Source: Deltaproteobacteria bacterium (GTDB lineage: Bacteria > Desulfobacterota > Desulfobaccia > Desulfobaccales > 0-14-0-80-60-11). Taken from it: a stretch of 37,274 nucleotides of DNA. The translations under genes and the position numbers were made by a program. Below are positions 28,280 through 36,572 of the stretch, in pieces. The stretch lies in assembly GCA_026388765.1 (NCBI GenBank), contig JAPLJC010000161.1, positions 1 through 37,274 of the forward strand, in the 5' to 3' direction. Under the pieces are notes generated by a model, which saw only the letters and a list, made by a program, of their open reading frames with translations, was not told the origin of the DNA and did not search any database. Numbering within the stretch: position 1 is the stretch's first letter; each line of letters begins with the position of its first letter.

Positions 28280-28340
28280 AATTACAAAAACACCTGGTCC
28301 AAAAGTTCTTCCTTGGCCGGCGGGCCGGAAACCCGTTGCA

Positions 28341-28369
28341 ATAGTAACACAGGTATTTTACAATGACAA
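28341..28369 (-). promoter_or_regulatory. Promoter for the DUF6504-like gene
   Basis: On the minus strand, TTGTCA (28369-28364), 17 bases and TACTAT (28346-28341). It gives a leader of about 55 bases to the TTG at 28279. Confidence 0.5.
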
Positions 28370-28402
28370 CGATGGCCGCGAGGCCATAATTCCTTTGTAC
28401 TT

Positions 28403-28424
28403 GCTGCACCCTTCGGGGTGCAGC
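28403..28424. other. Perfect stem with TTCG tetraloop upstream of the KAS II gene
   Basis: GCTGCACCC-TTCG-GGGTGCAGC: a 9-bp perfect stem closed by a UUCG-type loop, about 70 bases before the KAS start. No T-run follows on either strand, so it is not a standard terminator; it may be a leader hairpin. Confidence 0.5.
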
Positions 28425-28492
28425 TTGACCCTGACCGGCGCCTTTAATCCGGGGCAGTTCTCTTCCCTTGCAGTTGGCGGAGGTTGAAATTC

Positions 28493-29809
28493 ATGTCTTG
28501 TTCGAAAACCATGGGGATGCGGCGGGTGGTGGTCACCGGGGTGGGGATGGTGACTTCCATGGGGCTCGACGTGCCCACCGTGTGGCAGCGCCTTTTGGCC
28601 GGAGAATCCGGCATCACCAATCTGGACTGCTTTACCCCGGAAAACCTGGAACGCTACCACATCCCCGAAGATTTCCCCACCATCGGCGGCGGGATCAAGC
28701 ACTTTGACCTGAAGGAAATTCTGCACGCCCGTAAGAAGGACGTCACTAAAGAAGACCTGAAGCAGATCAAGTATACCGACCGCTTTACCCAGTTCGCCCT
28801 GGCCGCCTCCCTGGAGGCCATCAATGACTCAGGCGTCAACCTGGAAGCCGAGGATCCGGAGCGGGCCGGGGTCATCATCGCCAGCGGCATGGGCGGGGTC
28901 GCCTCCTGGGAGGAAGGGGTGGCCAAGCTGCTCACCGAGGGGGTGCGCCGGGTCTCTCCCTTCCTGGTGCCCAAAATGATCCCCAATCTGGCGGCGGGCA
29001 ACGTCTCCATCAGTTTCAAGGCCCGGGGGCCCAATATCGCCCTGTCCACCGCCTGCGCCGCCGGGGCCCACGCCATCGGTATGGCCTACCGCTCCATTGC
29101 CCTGGGGGAGGCGGACATGATGGCCGCCGGCGGCAGCGAAGCCGCGGTCACCATCCTCACTCTCGCCGCCTTCTACCGCATGGGTGCCCTGGCGGCGGGC
29201 TACAACGACAACCCGGCGGCCGCCAGCCGGCCCTTCGACCTCAACCGTTGCGGCTTTGTCATGTCGGAAGGTTCCGGCATCCTGGCCCTGGAGGAAATGG
29301 ACCACGCCGTGGCCCGGGGCGCCCAGATCTACGGCGAGATCGTTGGCTTCGGCATGACCGGAGACGCCCACCACATCACCGACCCGGACATGGAAGGGGC
29401 CCGGCGCTGCATCGTTCTGGCCATCAAGGACGCCGGCATCACCCCGCCAGACATCGATTACGTCAATCCCCATGCCACCGCCACCCCGGTGGGTGACCGC
29501 AACGAATGCCGGGCCCTCAAGCAGATCTTCGGGGAACACGCCTCCCAACTGCTGGTGAGCGGCACCAAATCCATGACCGGCCACCTCTTGGGCGCCGCCG
29601 GCGCGGTGGAGGCCATTTTTGGCGTCCTGGCCATCCGGGACGGCATCGTGCCCCCCACCATCAATCTCCAGGACTTGGACCCCGATTGCGCCGGCCTGGA
29701 TATCGTGCGCGACCAGGCCCGGAAGAAGGACGTGCGCTACGTCCTGTCCAATTCCTTCGGGTTCGGCGGCACCAATGCCTCCCTGGTATTCAAGCGCTTT
29801 GAAGGTTGA
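28493..29809 (+). CDS. fabF: Beta-ketoacyl-ACP synthase II (FabF family)
   Basis: Elongates acyl-ACP by decarboxylative condensation with malonyl-ACP. I choose the ATG at 28493, with GGAGG 9 bases upstream, over the TTG at 28484; this gives 438 residues. The Cys-His-His triad is visible: the nucleophile in ALSTACAAGAHAIG, the first His in NPHATATPVGDRNE (most FabF proteins read NAHGTST) and the second in KSMTGHLLGAAGAVE. The ending SNSFGFGGTNASLVFKRF is typical. The segment YHIPEDFPTIGGG plus HARKKDVTKEDLKQIK is longer than the equivalent region of E. coli FabF. No acpP, fabG or fabD is adjacent, so it may be a second, specialised KAS. Confidence 0.88.
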   Translation: MSCSKTMGMRRVVVTGVGMVTSMGLDVPTVWQRLLAGESGITNLDCFTPENLERYHIPEDFPTIGGGIKHFDLKEILHARKKDVTKEDLKQIKYTDRFTQFALAASLEAINDSGVNLEAEDPERAGVIIASGMGGVASWEEGVAKLLTEGVRRVSPFLVPKMIPNLAAGNVSISFKARGPNIALSTACAAGAHAIGMAYRSIALGEADMMAAGGSEAAVTILTLAAFYRMGALAAGYNDNPAAASRPFDLNRCGFVMSEGSGILALEEMDHAVARGAQIYGEIVGFGMTGDAHHITDPDMEGARRCIVLAIKDAGITPPDIDYVNPHATATPVGDRNECRALKQIFGEHASQLLVSGTKSMTGHLLGAAGAVEAIFGVLAIRDGIVPPTINLQDLDPDCAGLDIVRDQARKKDVRYVLSNSFGFGGTNASLVFKRFEG

Positions 29810-29814
29810 TTAAT

Positions 29815-30058
29815 AGCAGTCAGCGGTCAGCTTTCAGCAGTTAGCTTTTAAAGGCGGAAGCGAAGTATGAGGGTGCCACCGGCATGCCCCTTGTACCATA
29901 AAATGGGGCGCATTTTTTGCGCCCTTTATAATTTACTTGGTCCATGCAAGCTAAAGAAGCCCTAAAGCTGATAGCTTTTTTGTCAGCGATCAGCTATAGA
30001 GGCGGGATGATGGATGCTTATCCTAACGGCTAACTGCTAATTGCTAACTGCTGACCAC
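29815..30058. repeat. Short-word repeat region (AGCAGTTAGC / GCTAACTGCT) and hairpin
   Basis: AGCAGTCAGCGGTCAGCTTT and CAGCAGTTAGCTTTT at the left are answered by CTAACGGCTAACTGCTAATT and GCTAACTGCTGACC at the right, with TCAGCGATCAGCTATAG between. The right-hand block abuts the start codon of the first PAS kinase at 30059, leaving no recognisable ribosome-binding site. Confidence 0.6.
29906..29928 (+). terminator. Hairpin terminator after the KAS II gene
   Basis: GGGCGCA, a TTTTT loop and TGCGCCC followed by TTTATAATT, about 100 bases past the KAS stop. The T-run is short, so strength is uncertain. Confidence 0.55.
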
Positions 30059-31462
30059 ATGGCCACTACCCCCAAAGCCATCCGCATCGCCATCGTTCTG
30101 GACGGGCAGGAATTCACCTGCCAGGCAGTGACCTTGCCCTTCTCCCTGGAAGGGTACCCGCCGGTGGAAATCGTCTTGTTCGGCAGCAAACCCGGTGTCC
30201 GGGCGGACTCCCAGGTTCAGCCCTTGCCGGATCTGCACCCGGAACAGTTTGACCTCATCCTGGACGGCCAGTTTTTGCCGGCGGCGCCGGCCCCTTCTTT
30301 CCCGAGCCGGCGGGAAAACCTCATTGCCGGCCCTACCGCCCGCTTCCTGAAAGAGCTGGTCCACCAGCTCCGGGAACTCCGCCAAAAGCAGGAGATCAAC
30401 ACCGGGGTGATCGACAGCGCCACCGACGCCCTCGTCACCATCAACCAGGAGCACGTGATCGTCGGTTTCAATCAAGAAGCGGAGCGGATGTTCGGTTACT
30501 CCCGGCAAGAGGCCCTGGGCCAGGACCTGAAGCTCATCGTGCCCCCGCCGTTCACAGAGGTCCACGGGGATTACCTGCGGCGCTATCTGGCCACCCGGGA
30601 AGCCCATGTGCTGGGCCGGCAAAGGCGCCTCACCGCCCGGCGCCGGGATGGGCAGGAATTTACCCTGAGTATCTCCTTTTCCGTGGCCCAGATCCAGGAC
30701 GAGCTCTATTTTACCGCCATCATGCGGGACATTACCGATTACCAGGCCATGGAAGACCGGGTGCTCCAATCCGAACGCCTGGCGGCGGTGGGCAATACCG
30801 TGACTCATATCGCCCATGAAATCAAGAATCCCCTGCTCATCATCGGGGGGTTTGCCCGGCAGCTTCTCAAGACCCCGGGGCTCGATGACCAGGCCCGCCA
30901 CAAATTGACCATCATGGCCGATGAGGTGGGCCATTTGGAAGAAATGGTGGCCGAAATGCGGGATTTCGTCCACCGGCCGCCGGCCCAAAAGCGTCAGGGA
31001 GAGATCGCCGCCGTGATTCGGGAGGCCCTGGAGCTGTTCCAGGATTTCTTTAGGGATCATAATATCCGGGTAAAATCGGTGGAAGAAACCCCGCTGCCGC
31101 CCGTGACCTTCGATCCCAAGCAGTTGCATGAGGTTTTGGTCAACCTGTTCAAAAATGGCCTGGAGGCCATGCCCCAGGGGGGTGAGCTCACCATTGCCAG
31201 CCGCGTCCGGGGCCCCAACGTGGAAATCAGCGTCAGCGACACCGGCGAGGGCATCTCCCCGGAGGTGGCGGCTAATATTTTTCGGCCCTATTTTACCACC
31301 AAGGAGAAGGGGACCGGCCTGGGGCTGGCCATCTGCCAGAGTATCATGCAGGAGCATGGCGGCTGCATTTTTGCCGACAGCAGCCCGGGCCGGGGAGCCA
31401 CCTTTACCATGCAACTGCCCCTGGAGGAGACCGGCCCGGGTGCTGAGGCGGCCTCCTCCTGA
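30059..31462 (+). CDS. PAS histidine kinase with novel N-terminal domain (tandem copy 1)
   Basis: A soluble 467-residue kinase; the ATG at 30059 matches the start of its neighbour paralogue (MATTPK-IRIA-VLDG-EF). Residues 1-105 form an unassigned domain with strands IRIAIVLDG, VEIVLFGS and FDLILDG, suggesting an alpha/beta (receiver- or Rossmann-like) fold. A linker helix (ELVHQLRELRQKQEIN) leads to a PAS domain (about 118-230: SATDALVTINQEHVIVGFNQ, GYSRQEALGQDL, YFTAIMRDITDYQ). HisKA has the acceptor His253 (HIAHEIKNPLLIIGGFARQL). HATPase_c has NLFKNGLEAMP, DTGEGISP and GTGLGLAICQSI. There is no ribosome-binding site, only repeats upstream. The signal and partner regulator are unknown. Confidence 0.88.
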   Translation: MATTPKAIRIAIVLDGQEFTCQAVTLPFSLEGYPPVEIVLFGSKPGVRADSQVQPLPDLHPEQFDLILDGQFLPAAPAPSFPSRRENLIAGPTARFLKELVHQLRELRQKQEINTGVIDSATDALVTINQEHVIVGFNQEAERMFGYSRQEALGQDLKLIVPPPFTEVHGDYLRRYLATREAHVLGRQRRLTARRRDGQEFTLSISFSVAQIQDELYFTAIMRDITDYQAMEDRVLQSERLAAVGNTVTHIAHEIKNPLLIIGGFARQLLKTPGLDDQARHKLTIMADEVGHLEEMVAEMRDFVHRPPAQKRQGEIAAVIREALELFQDFFRDHNIRVKSVEETPLPPVTFDPKQLHEVLVNLFKNGLEAMPQGGELTIASRVRGPNVEISVSDTGEGISPEVAANIFRPYFTTKEKGTGLGLAICQSIMQEHGGCIFADSSPGRGATFTMQLPLEETGPGAEAASS

Positions 31463-31519
31463 TTTGGAAAAATATGCCAGGTTCAAGGCGGCTCGCCTTA
31501 ACATGATTATCTTAACGTG

Positions 31520-32902
31520 ATGGCCACCACCCCCAAACCCATCCGCATCGCCTTCGTCCTGGACGGAGAGGAATTCAGCTGGCGCCCGATAACCTTGCCT
31601 TTTTCCCTGGAAGGCTACCCGCCGGTGGACCTCGTCTTATACGCCGCCAAGCCGGAGGTCTCGGCGCCGCGGGTTGAGCCCCTAACGGATTTACACCCTG
31701 AAGAGTTCGATCTCATCTTGGATAGCCAGGCCGTGACGGCTGGACTGCCGGATTTCTCCCCGGACCAGCAGGACCACCTGATCACCGGCCCCACCGCCGG
31801 CCTCCTGGAAGACCTGGTGTGCCAACTCCTGGAGTTGCGCCAGAAGCAGGAGATCAACTCCGGCATCATCCACAGCGCCGCCGACGCCATCGTCACCATC
31901 AACGAAGACCACCTCATCATCGGCTACAACCAGGGCGCCGAGAAGATGCTCGGCTTCACCCGGCAAGAAGCCCTGGGAGCGGATCTGAGCCTGATCATCC
32001 CGCCCCCCTATAAAGCCGAGCACCGGGACTACCTGCGGCGCTATCTGGCCACCCGGGAGGCCCGGGTGATCGGCAAGCACTTGCGCCTCACCGCTCTGCG
32101 GCGGGACGGCCGCGAATTCCCCATGAGCATCTCTTTTTCCGTGGCGGACATCGGCGGCAATCTCTATTTCACCGGCATCATCCGGGACATCACCGAGTAC
32201 CAGGAGATGGAAGACCGGCTGGTGCAGTCCGAGCGCCTGGCCGCGGTGGGCGACACCATGAGCCACATCGCCCACGAAATCAAAAACCCCCTGCTGATCA
32301 TCGGGGGCTTCGCCCGGCAGCTCCTCAGGCTGCCCGCCTTCGACGACAAGGGGCGGCAAAAATTGTCCATGATCGCCGAGGAAGTGACCAACCTGGAAGG
32401 GATGGTGGCGGAGATGCGGGAGTTTGTGCGCCGCCCGCCGGCCCAGAAACGGCCGGGCCGGCTGGAAGTCCTCATCTCCGAAGTCCTGGAACTGTTCCAT
32501 GACACCTTTAGCGAAAACCACCTCAAGGTGAACCGGGTGGAGGAGAGCCCCCTGCCGGAGATCAGCTTCGATGCCAAACAGCTGCGCCAGGTCTTGATCA
32601 ATCTTTTCAATAATGCCCTGGAGGCCATGCCCCGGGGCGGCGACCTTACCATCACCACCAGGGGGCGCGGCGAGAGCGTCGAGGCCGTCGTGGCCGACAG
32701 CGGCGCAGGCATGTCCCCGGAGGTGGTGGCCAACCTCTTCCAACCGTATTTCACCACCAAGGCCAAGGGCACCGGCCTGGGACTGGCCATCTCCCAAAGC
32801 ATCATCCAGGAGCACGGCGGCTCCATCTCCGTCGACAGCACCCCGGGGCAAGGGTCCGCCTTTACCATCCGGCTGCCCCGGACGGAGCCCGTTCCGGGTT
32901 GA
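31520..32902 (+). CDS. PAS histidine kinase with novel N-terminal domain (tandem copy 2)
   Basis: A 460-residue paralogue of the preceding kinase, by eye about two-thirds identical over its whole length and starting 57 bases after it, so the pair arose by tandem duplication. The domain order is the same: the unassigned N-terminal domain (IRIAFVLDGEEF, TLPFSLEGYPPVDLVLY, EEFDLILDSQ), PAS (SAADAIVTINEDHLIIGYNQ, GFTRQEALGADL), HisKA with His252 (HIAHEIKNPLLIIGGFARQL) and HATPase_c (NLFNNALEAMP, DSGAGMSPEV, GTGLGLAISQSI). All catalytic motifs are intact in both copies. I use the ATG at 31520; a GTG directly before it is equally possible. No response regulator is adjacent. A GC-rich palindrome follows 25 bases after the stop. 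Confidence 0.88.
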   Translation: MATTPKPIRIAFVLDGEEFSWRPITLPFSLEGYPPVDLVLYAAKPEVSAPRVEPLTDLHPEEFDLILDSQAVTAGLPDFSPDQQDHLITGPTAGLLEDLVCQLLELRQKQEINSGIIHSAADAIVTINEDHLIIGYNQGAEKMLGFTRQEALGADLSLIIPPPYKAEHRDYLRRYLATREARVIGKHLRLTALRRDGREFPMSISFSVADIGGNLYFTGIIRDITEYQEMEDRLVQSERLAAVGDTMSHIAHEIKNPLLIIGGFARQLLRLPAFDDKGRQKLSMIAEEVTNLEGMVAEMREFVRRPPAQKRPGRLEVLISEVLELFHDTFSENHLKVNRVEESPLPEISFDAKQLRQVLINLFNNALEAMPRGGDLTITTRGRGESVEAVVADSGAGMSPEVVANLFQPYFTTKAKGTGLGLAISQSIIQEHGGSISVDSTPGQGSAFTIRLPRTEPVPG

Positions 32903-32926
32903 GGGCCGGCAGCAAGGCCCTGCCTG

Positions 32927-32954
32927 GTAGGGGCGGCTCGCGAGCCGCCCCTAC
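32927..32954. repeat. Perfect 28-base palindrome, GTAGGGGCGGCTCG
   Basis: GTAGGGGCGGCTCG followed directly by its exact complement CGAGCCGCCCCTAC. It is the shortest member of the GTAGGGGCG family seen at 6964 and 11248, and lies between the second PAS kinase and the Opp ATPases. Confidence 0.85.
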
Positions 32955-33029
32955 AACCTGCAAACAGGATTAGGTTACATTGGTTATAGCCCTTAAATTA
33001 ATCGACCCCAGAAAACCCGCGGGACTTTC

Positions 33030-34022
33030 ATGACCGGCAATCTGGCCTTACAGCAGGAAGGCGCCCCGTTCCTGGCGGTGCGGGACCTCACGGTCCATTT
33101 CACCACCTCCCGGGGCCGGGTCCGGGCCCTGGCCGGGGTGAGCTTTGATCTCAACGCCGGCGAAACCCTGGGTCTGGTGGGGGAATCGGGCTGCGGCAAG
33201 ACCGTTACCGCCATGGCTATCTTGCGCCTCCTGCCCTTCCCGCAGGCCCACGTTTCGGGGGAGGTCCGCTTTTTGGGGGAAGACCTGGCCAATTGTCCCG
33301 AGGCGCGGCTGCGCCAGATCCGGGGCAACCGCATCGCCATGGTCTTTCAGGAGCCCATGACCGCCCTGAACCCGGTGCTCACCATCGGCGACCAGGTGGC
33401 CGAGGTCCTGCGCCTCCACCGGGGTCTAAACCATGAGGCCGCCTTGCGGGAAGCCGCCGCGGCCCTGTCCCGGGTGGGGCTGGCCGAAGCGCCGCAACGC
33501 CTGAAGCAATACCCGCATCAGCTCTCCGGAGGCCTGCGCCAGCGGGTGCTCATGGCCATGGCCCTGGCCTGCCGCCCTGATCTGCTCATCGCCGACGAAC
33601 CCACCACCGCCCTGGACGTCACCATCCAGGCCCAGATCCTGGCGCTGTTGAAAAAACTCAAGGCCGACATGGGCCTCTCGGTCCTGTTTATCACCCACAA
33701 CCTGGGGATCGTGGCCCAGACCGCCGACCGGGTGGCGGTGATGTATGCCGGCCTCATCGTGGAGCAGGCCCTCACCGGGGAGCTCTTTGCCCACCCGGGC
33801 CATCCCTACACCCGGGGGCTGCTCAGCTCGGTGCCCCGCCTCGATTTTAACCGGCCTCCCGGCGCGCCCCTGGAGGCCATCAAGGGCCATCTGCCGCCGG
33901 AGCCGCCCCCCGGCTGCCTCTTCCGGGACCGCTGCCCCGAGGCCCGGGGTCAGTGCGCCACGCCGCCGCCCTGGCTGGAGGTGGCCCCGGAACATTTGGT
34001 GCGGTGTTGGAATTATGCCTGA
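33030..34022 (+). CDS. oppD: Oligopeptide/dipeptide ABC transporter ATP-binding protein (OppD/DppD-like)
   Basis: A 330-residue cytoplasmic ATPase that powers uptake of peptides or related solutes (nickel and some sugars in sister families). Walker A is [16 protein letters not shown], the Q-loop [11 protein letters not shown], the signature [15 protein letters not shown], Walker [14 protein letters not shown] and the switch His [10 protein letters not shown]. The C-terminal oligo_HPY region ([17 protein letters not shown]) ends in a cysteine series ([14 protein letters not shown]...VRCW) that in this family can hold an Fe-S cluster. GGGA lies 10 bases before the ATG. The OppF-like partner follows 237 bases later; no permease or binding-protein gene is in the window. 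Confidence 0.9.
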   Translation: MTGNLALQQEGAPFLAVRDLTVHFTTSRGRVRALAGVSFDLNAGETLGLVGESGCGKTVTAMAILRLLPFPQAHVSGEVRFLGEDLANCPEARLRQIRGNRIAMVFQEPMTALNPVLTIGDQVAEVLRLHRGLNHEAALREAAAALSRVGLAEAPQRLKQYPHQLSGGLRQRVLMAMALACRPDLLIADEPTTALDVTIQAQILALLKKLKADMGLSVLFITHNLGIVAQTADRVAVMYAGLIVEQALTGELFAHPGHPYTRGLLSSVPRLDFNRPPGAPLEAIKGHLPPEPPPGCLFRDRCPEARGQCATPPPWLEVAPEHLVRCWNYA

Positions 34023-34062
34023 AATCTTTTGCCTATCTATGAAAGGCAGAATGTCTTTTGAT

Positions 34063-34131
34063 GTAGGGCGGGAAAGCGAAGCGCCTCCCGCCTTCAATAG
34101 TCGTAGGGAGGAAAAGCGATCCGTATCGCTC
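34063..34131. repeat. GTAGGGCGGGAAAGCGAAGCG-type dispersed repeat
   Basis: GTAGGGCGGGAAAGCGAAGC is partly mirrored by GCGCCTCCCGCC, and is followed by a second GTAGGGAGGAAAAGCGATCC with GTATCGCTC. It occupies the space between the two Opp ATPase genes. Confidence 0.5.
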
Positions 34132-34209
34132 TTTCGGCAATGGGTTGGGCCTGACTTAATAATACTACTGTTGAGGTAAGGTGCGTACCCCTGTAATAAT
34201 GGTTTTTTT

Positions 34210-34251
34210 ACTGACTACTGACTACTGACTACTGGCTACTGGCTACTGGCT
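34210..34251 (+). repeat. Tandem heptamer (ACTGACT x3, ACTGGCT x3)
   Basis: Six consecutive 7-base units: three ACTGACT, then three ACTGGCT. The array ends 8 bases before the ATG of the OppF-like gene and occupies the position of its ribosome-binding site, as the TAACTGCTAA repeat does before the first PAS kinase. Confidence 0.9.
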
Positions 34252-34259
34252 ACTTATCC

Positions 34260-35219
34260 ATGCCTGAACTCCTCAAAGCCGAAGATCTCTGCTGCCATTT
34301 CCGCCTCAAGGGTCCCTGGGGCCGGGGGCCGCTGCTCAAGGCGGTGGATGGGGTAAGTTTCAACCTGTTCCCCGGCGAGACCCTCGGGCTGGTGGGCGAG
34401 TCCGGCTGCGGCAAATCCACCCTGGCCCGCCTGGTCCTGGGACTTTTGCCTCTCACCCGGGGCCGGGTCTGGTTCGGCGGCGCCGACCTGACCGGCATGC
34501 CCCGCCGGGCCCTCAAGGCCATGCGGCGGCAGTTCCAGGTCATCTTCCAGGACCCTTACTCTTCGCTTAACCCCCGGATGACGGTGCGGCAAATCCTGGC
34601 GGAGCCCTTTATCATCCACGGCCTGGGGAGCCGGAGCGAACGCCGGGCCTGGGTGGCGGAGCTGCTGGCCGAGGTGGGCCTGGAGCCGGAACACCTGGAG
34701 CGCTACCCCCATGAATTCAGCGGCGGCCAGCGCCAGCGCCTCGGGATCGCCCGGGCCCTGGCCCTGCGCCCCCGGCTGATGGTGGCCGACGAGCCGGTCA
34801 GCGCCCTGGACGTCTCCATCCAGGCCCAGATTCTCAACCTGCTGGCCCAGTTGCAGGAGCGCCACGGCCTCACCTACCTGTTCATCTCCCACGACCTGAG
34901 CGTCGTCTCCCAGATCAGCAGCCGGGTGGCGGTGATGTACGTGGGCCGCCTGCTGGAAATGGCCCCCCGGGAGGTCTTCGCCCGGGCGCGGCTGCACCCC
35001 TATACCGAGGCCCTGCTGGCCGCGGTGCCCCTGCCCGACCCGCAGCAGCCCTTCCGGCCCCCGGCCTTGAAGGGCGAACCCCCCAGCCCGGTCAACGTCC
35101 CTTCGGGCTGCCCCTTTCACCCCCGCTGCCCCGAGGCCCAGTTCCCCCGCTGCCAAGACGAAGTCCCCGCCTACCGCGAGACCGCCCCGGAACACTGGGT
35201 CGCCTGCCATTTCCGCTGA
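34260..35219 (+). CDS. oppF: Oligopeptide/dipeptide ABC transporter ATP-binding protein (OppF/DppF-like)
   Basis: A 319-residue partner ATPase of the OppD-like protein. Walker A GESGCGKSTLARLVLG, Q-loop IFQDPYSSLNPRMTVRQIL, signature FSGGQRQRLGIARALAL, Walker B LMVADEPVSALDVSIQAQIL and switch FISHDLSVVSQ are complete. The C-terminal oligo_HPY region HPYTEALLAAVPLPDP is followed by a Cys series (CPFHPRCPEAQFPRC...WVACHF). Translation start is unusual because a tandem heptamer sits where the ribosome-binding site should be. The pair lacks permeases here, so they must be encoded elsewhere. Confidence 0.9.
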   Translation: MPELLKAEDLCCHFRLKGPWGRGPLLKAVDGVSFNLFPGETLGLVGESGCGKSTLARLVLGLLPLTRGRVWFGGADLTGMPRRALKAMRRQFQVIFQDPYSSLNPRMTVRQILAEPFIIHGLGSRSERRAWVAELLAEVGLEPEHLERYPHEFSGGQRQRLGIARALALRPRLMVADEPVSALDVSIQAQILNLLAQLQERHGLTYLFISHDLSVVSQISSRVAVMYVGRLLEMAPREVFARARLHPYTEALLAAVPLPDPQQPFRPPALKGEPPSPVNVPSGCPFHPRCPEAQFPRCQDEVPAYRETAPEHWVACHFR

Positions 35220-35362
35220 GGCGTAAAAATTGAAAACTATCTCCCGCCCAAACGCCAAGACAGCCAAGGGTATCATTATATGTTCATAAGGATAAAGTTA
35301 CGAAAGCTGCGCTTTACGCCGTCAGAAGGGAAAAACGTCCTACCAAGAGAGTAAGAGAAAAC

Positions 35363-36478
35363 ATGTCCGAAAAGCCGTCGCGCGCCTACTACATCGATAA
35401 CCTGCGGGTGCTTCTCACCTGTCTCGTGGTCTTGGTGCACTTAGCGGTCACCTATGGCGCAGTGGGCGACTGGTACTACAGGGATCCGCAGACAAGTAAG
35501 CTCGCAACGCTTGTGCTCACGGTCTTCACGGCGATCACCCAAGCCTTTTTCATGGGCTTCTTCTTCCTGATCGCCGGCTATTTCACGCCTACCTCACTTG
35601 CAAGCAAGGGACTCAATCGCTTCCTCGGGGATCGAATCCTGCGTTTTGGCATCCCACTGCTTTTCTACACGTTGGTTCTCAACCCGGTGGTCGTGGCAAT
35701 AGTGCGCTTAAACAGGTTTGAGGGCTCATACGTGGAGCTTCTGCTGCAGCACTATGGCAGTATGCTGGGCCTCGGCCCAATGTGGTTTGTGCTAAATCTT
35801 TTGCTTCTCACCCTGGCCTTCGCGGGTGTACAACGGTCCCGCCGGATGGCAGTCCGCCATGGGCCTGAGGCAGGACCGGGGATCCAAGCGACGGTTGTGG
35901 TCGCTATCGCACTCGGCGTTATTTCGTTCCTGGTTCGGATTAAATTCCCGATTGGCTACTGGACCCCGGGCCTGCACCTGATGCCTGCCCATGAGCCCCA
36001 ATATCTTGCCTTCTTCGCCGTTGGCATCCTCGCCGGGGAACGGGGCTGGCGGGGAGACTTGTCACCCCGTCTCGTTCGCTTCTGGCGCTTGGCGACGCCG
36101 CTGGCAATCTTGGGAGCATTCGTGTGGTTCGGGGTGAATCAACCCCTAGACCCGTCCCCGCCTGGCGGCCTTAACTGGAGGTCCTTCGTCTTCGCCATGT
36201 GCGAGCAAACTTTCGCCGTGGGCATCGTCGTCCTGTTACTCAACCGGTTCGGCCAGCGCTTCAACCACCAGAGCAGTTTTGGGCAGGCCGCCGCCTCTGA
36301 CTCGTACACGGTATATATCATTCATCCCCTGGTAATCGTCCTGCTGGCGCTGGGCCTTCAAGGCTATGCCCTTCACCCCCTCGCCAAGTTCGTCCTGGTC
36401 GCGCCAGTGGCGCTGGCCGCGTGCTTCGGCGGCGCTCACCTCACCCGCAAGCTGCCGTTCGCCAGGAGAATCCTCTGA
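35363..36478 (+). CDS. Acyltransferase 3 family membrane protein (MdoC/OafA-like)
   Basis: A 371-residue polytopic protein with about ten hydrophobic helices. The N-terminus RAYYIDNLRVLLTCLVVLVH carries the catalytic-type His26, and GDRILRFGIPLLFYT, LGPMWFVLNLLLLTLAF and a C-terminal YTVYIIHPLVIVLLAL follow. These are the signatures of the acyltransferase-3 family, which O-acylates sugars of glucans, polysaccharides or antibiotics using acyl-CoA. An AAGAGAGTAAGAG ribosome-binding site precedes the ATG. Its codon use is visibly less GC-biased than the neighbours', and the 3' end directly abuts a broken glucosidase-like fragment, suggesting recent insertion. Confidence 0.82.
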   Translation: MSEKPSRAYYIDNLRVLLTCLVVLVHLAVTYGAVGDWYYRDPQTSKLATLVLTVFTAITQAFFMGFFFLIAGYFTPTSLASKGLNRFLGDRILRFGIPLLFYTLVLNPVVVAIVRLNRFEGSYVELLLQHYGSMLGLGPMWFVLNLLLLTLAFAGVQRSRRMAVRHGPEAGPGIQATVVVAIALGVISFLVRIKFPIGYWTPGLHLMPAHEPQYLAFFAVGILAGERGWRGDLSPRLVRFWRLATPLAILGAFVWFGVNQPLDPSPPGGLNWRSFVFAMCEQTFAVGIVVLLLNRFGQRFNHQSSFGQAAASDSYTVYIIHPLVIVLLALGLQGYALHPLAKFVLVAPVALAACFGGAHLTRKLPFARRIL

Positions 36479-36488
36479 TCTTGAAGAT

Positions 36489-36572
36489 CGGCCCCCATTT
36501 CATCCAGGGAACCTGCCGCTCCCGGGCCTCCCGCAGCCGCCGCTCTTCTTGAGTTTGAGACAGATTTGGCAT
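36489..36572 (-). pseudogene. 5' fragment of a GH63-like glucosidase gene
   Basis: Reading leftward from the ATG ending at 36572, the first 28 codons give LSQTQEERRLREARERQVPW and MKWGP. This resembles the N-terminus of the large GH63-like glucosidases (EEKRL-EAR..W-RWGPYLSERQWGT). Similarity stops at WGP, close to where the acyltransferase gene ends, and the frame closes after about 43 codons. The rest of the gene is absent from the window. The match is short, so this is a suggestion. Confidence 0.4.

Noticed and set aside
30044-31504. A 486-codon open frame on the minus strand opposite the first PAS kinase
   Set aside because: It is the complement of a gene with all histidine-kinase motifs; the product is Gly/His/Pro-rich low-complexity sequence typical of antisense frames in GC-rich DNA.
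31691-32851. A 386-codon minus-strand frame opposite the second PAS kinase
   Set aside because: Same cause as for the first kinase: antisense shadow without recognisable domains or ribosome-binding site.
34210-34251. A CRISPR-like array
   Set aside because: The units are contiguous 7-mers without spacers, so this is a simple tandem repeat.
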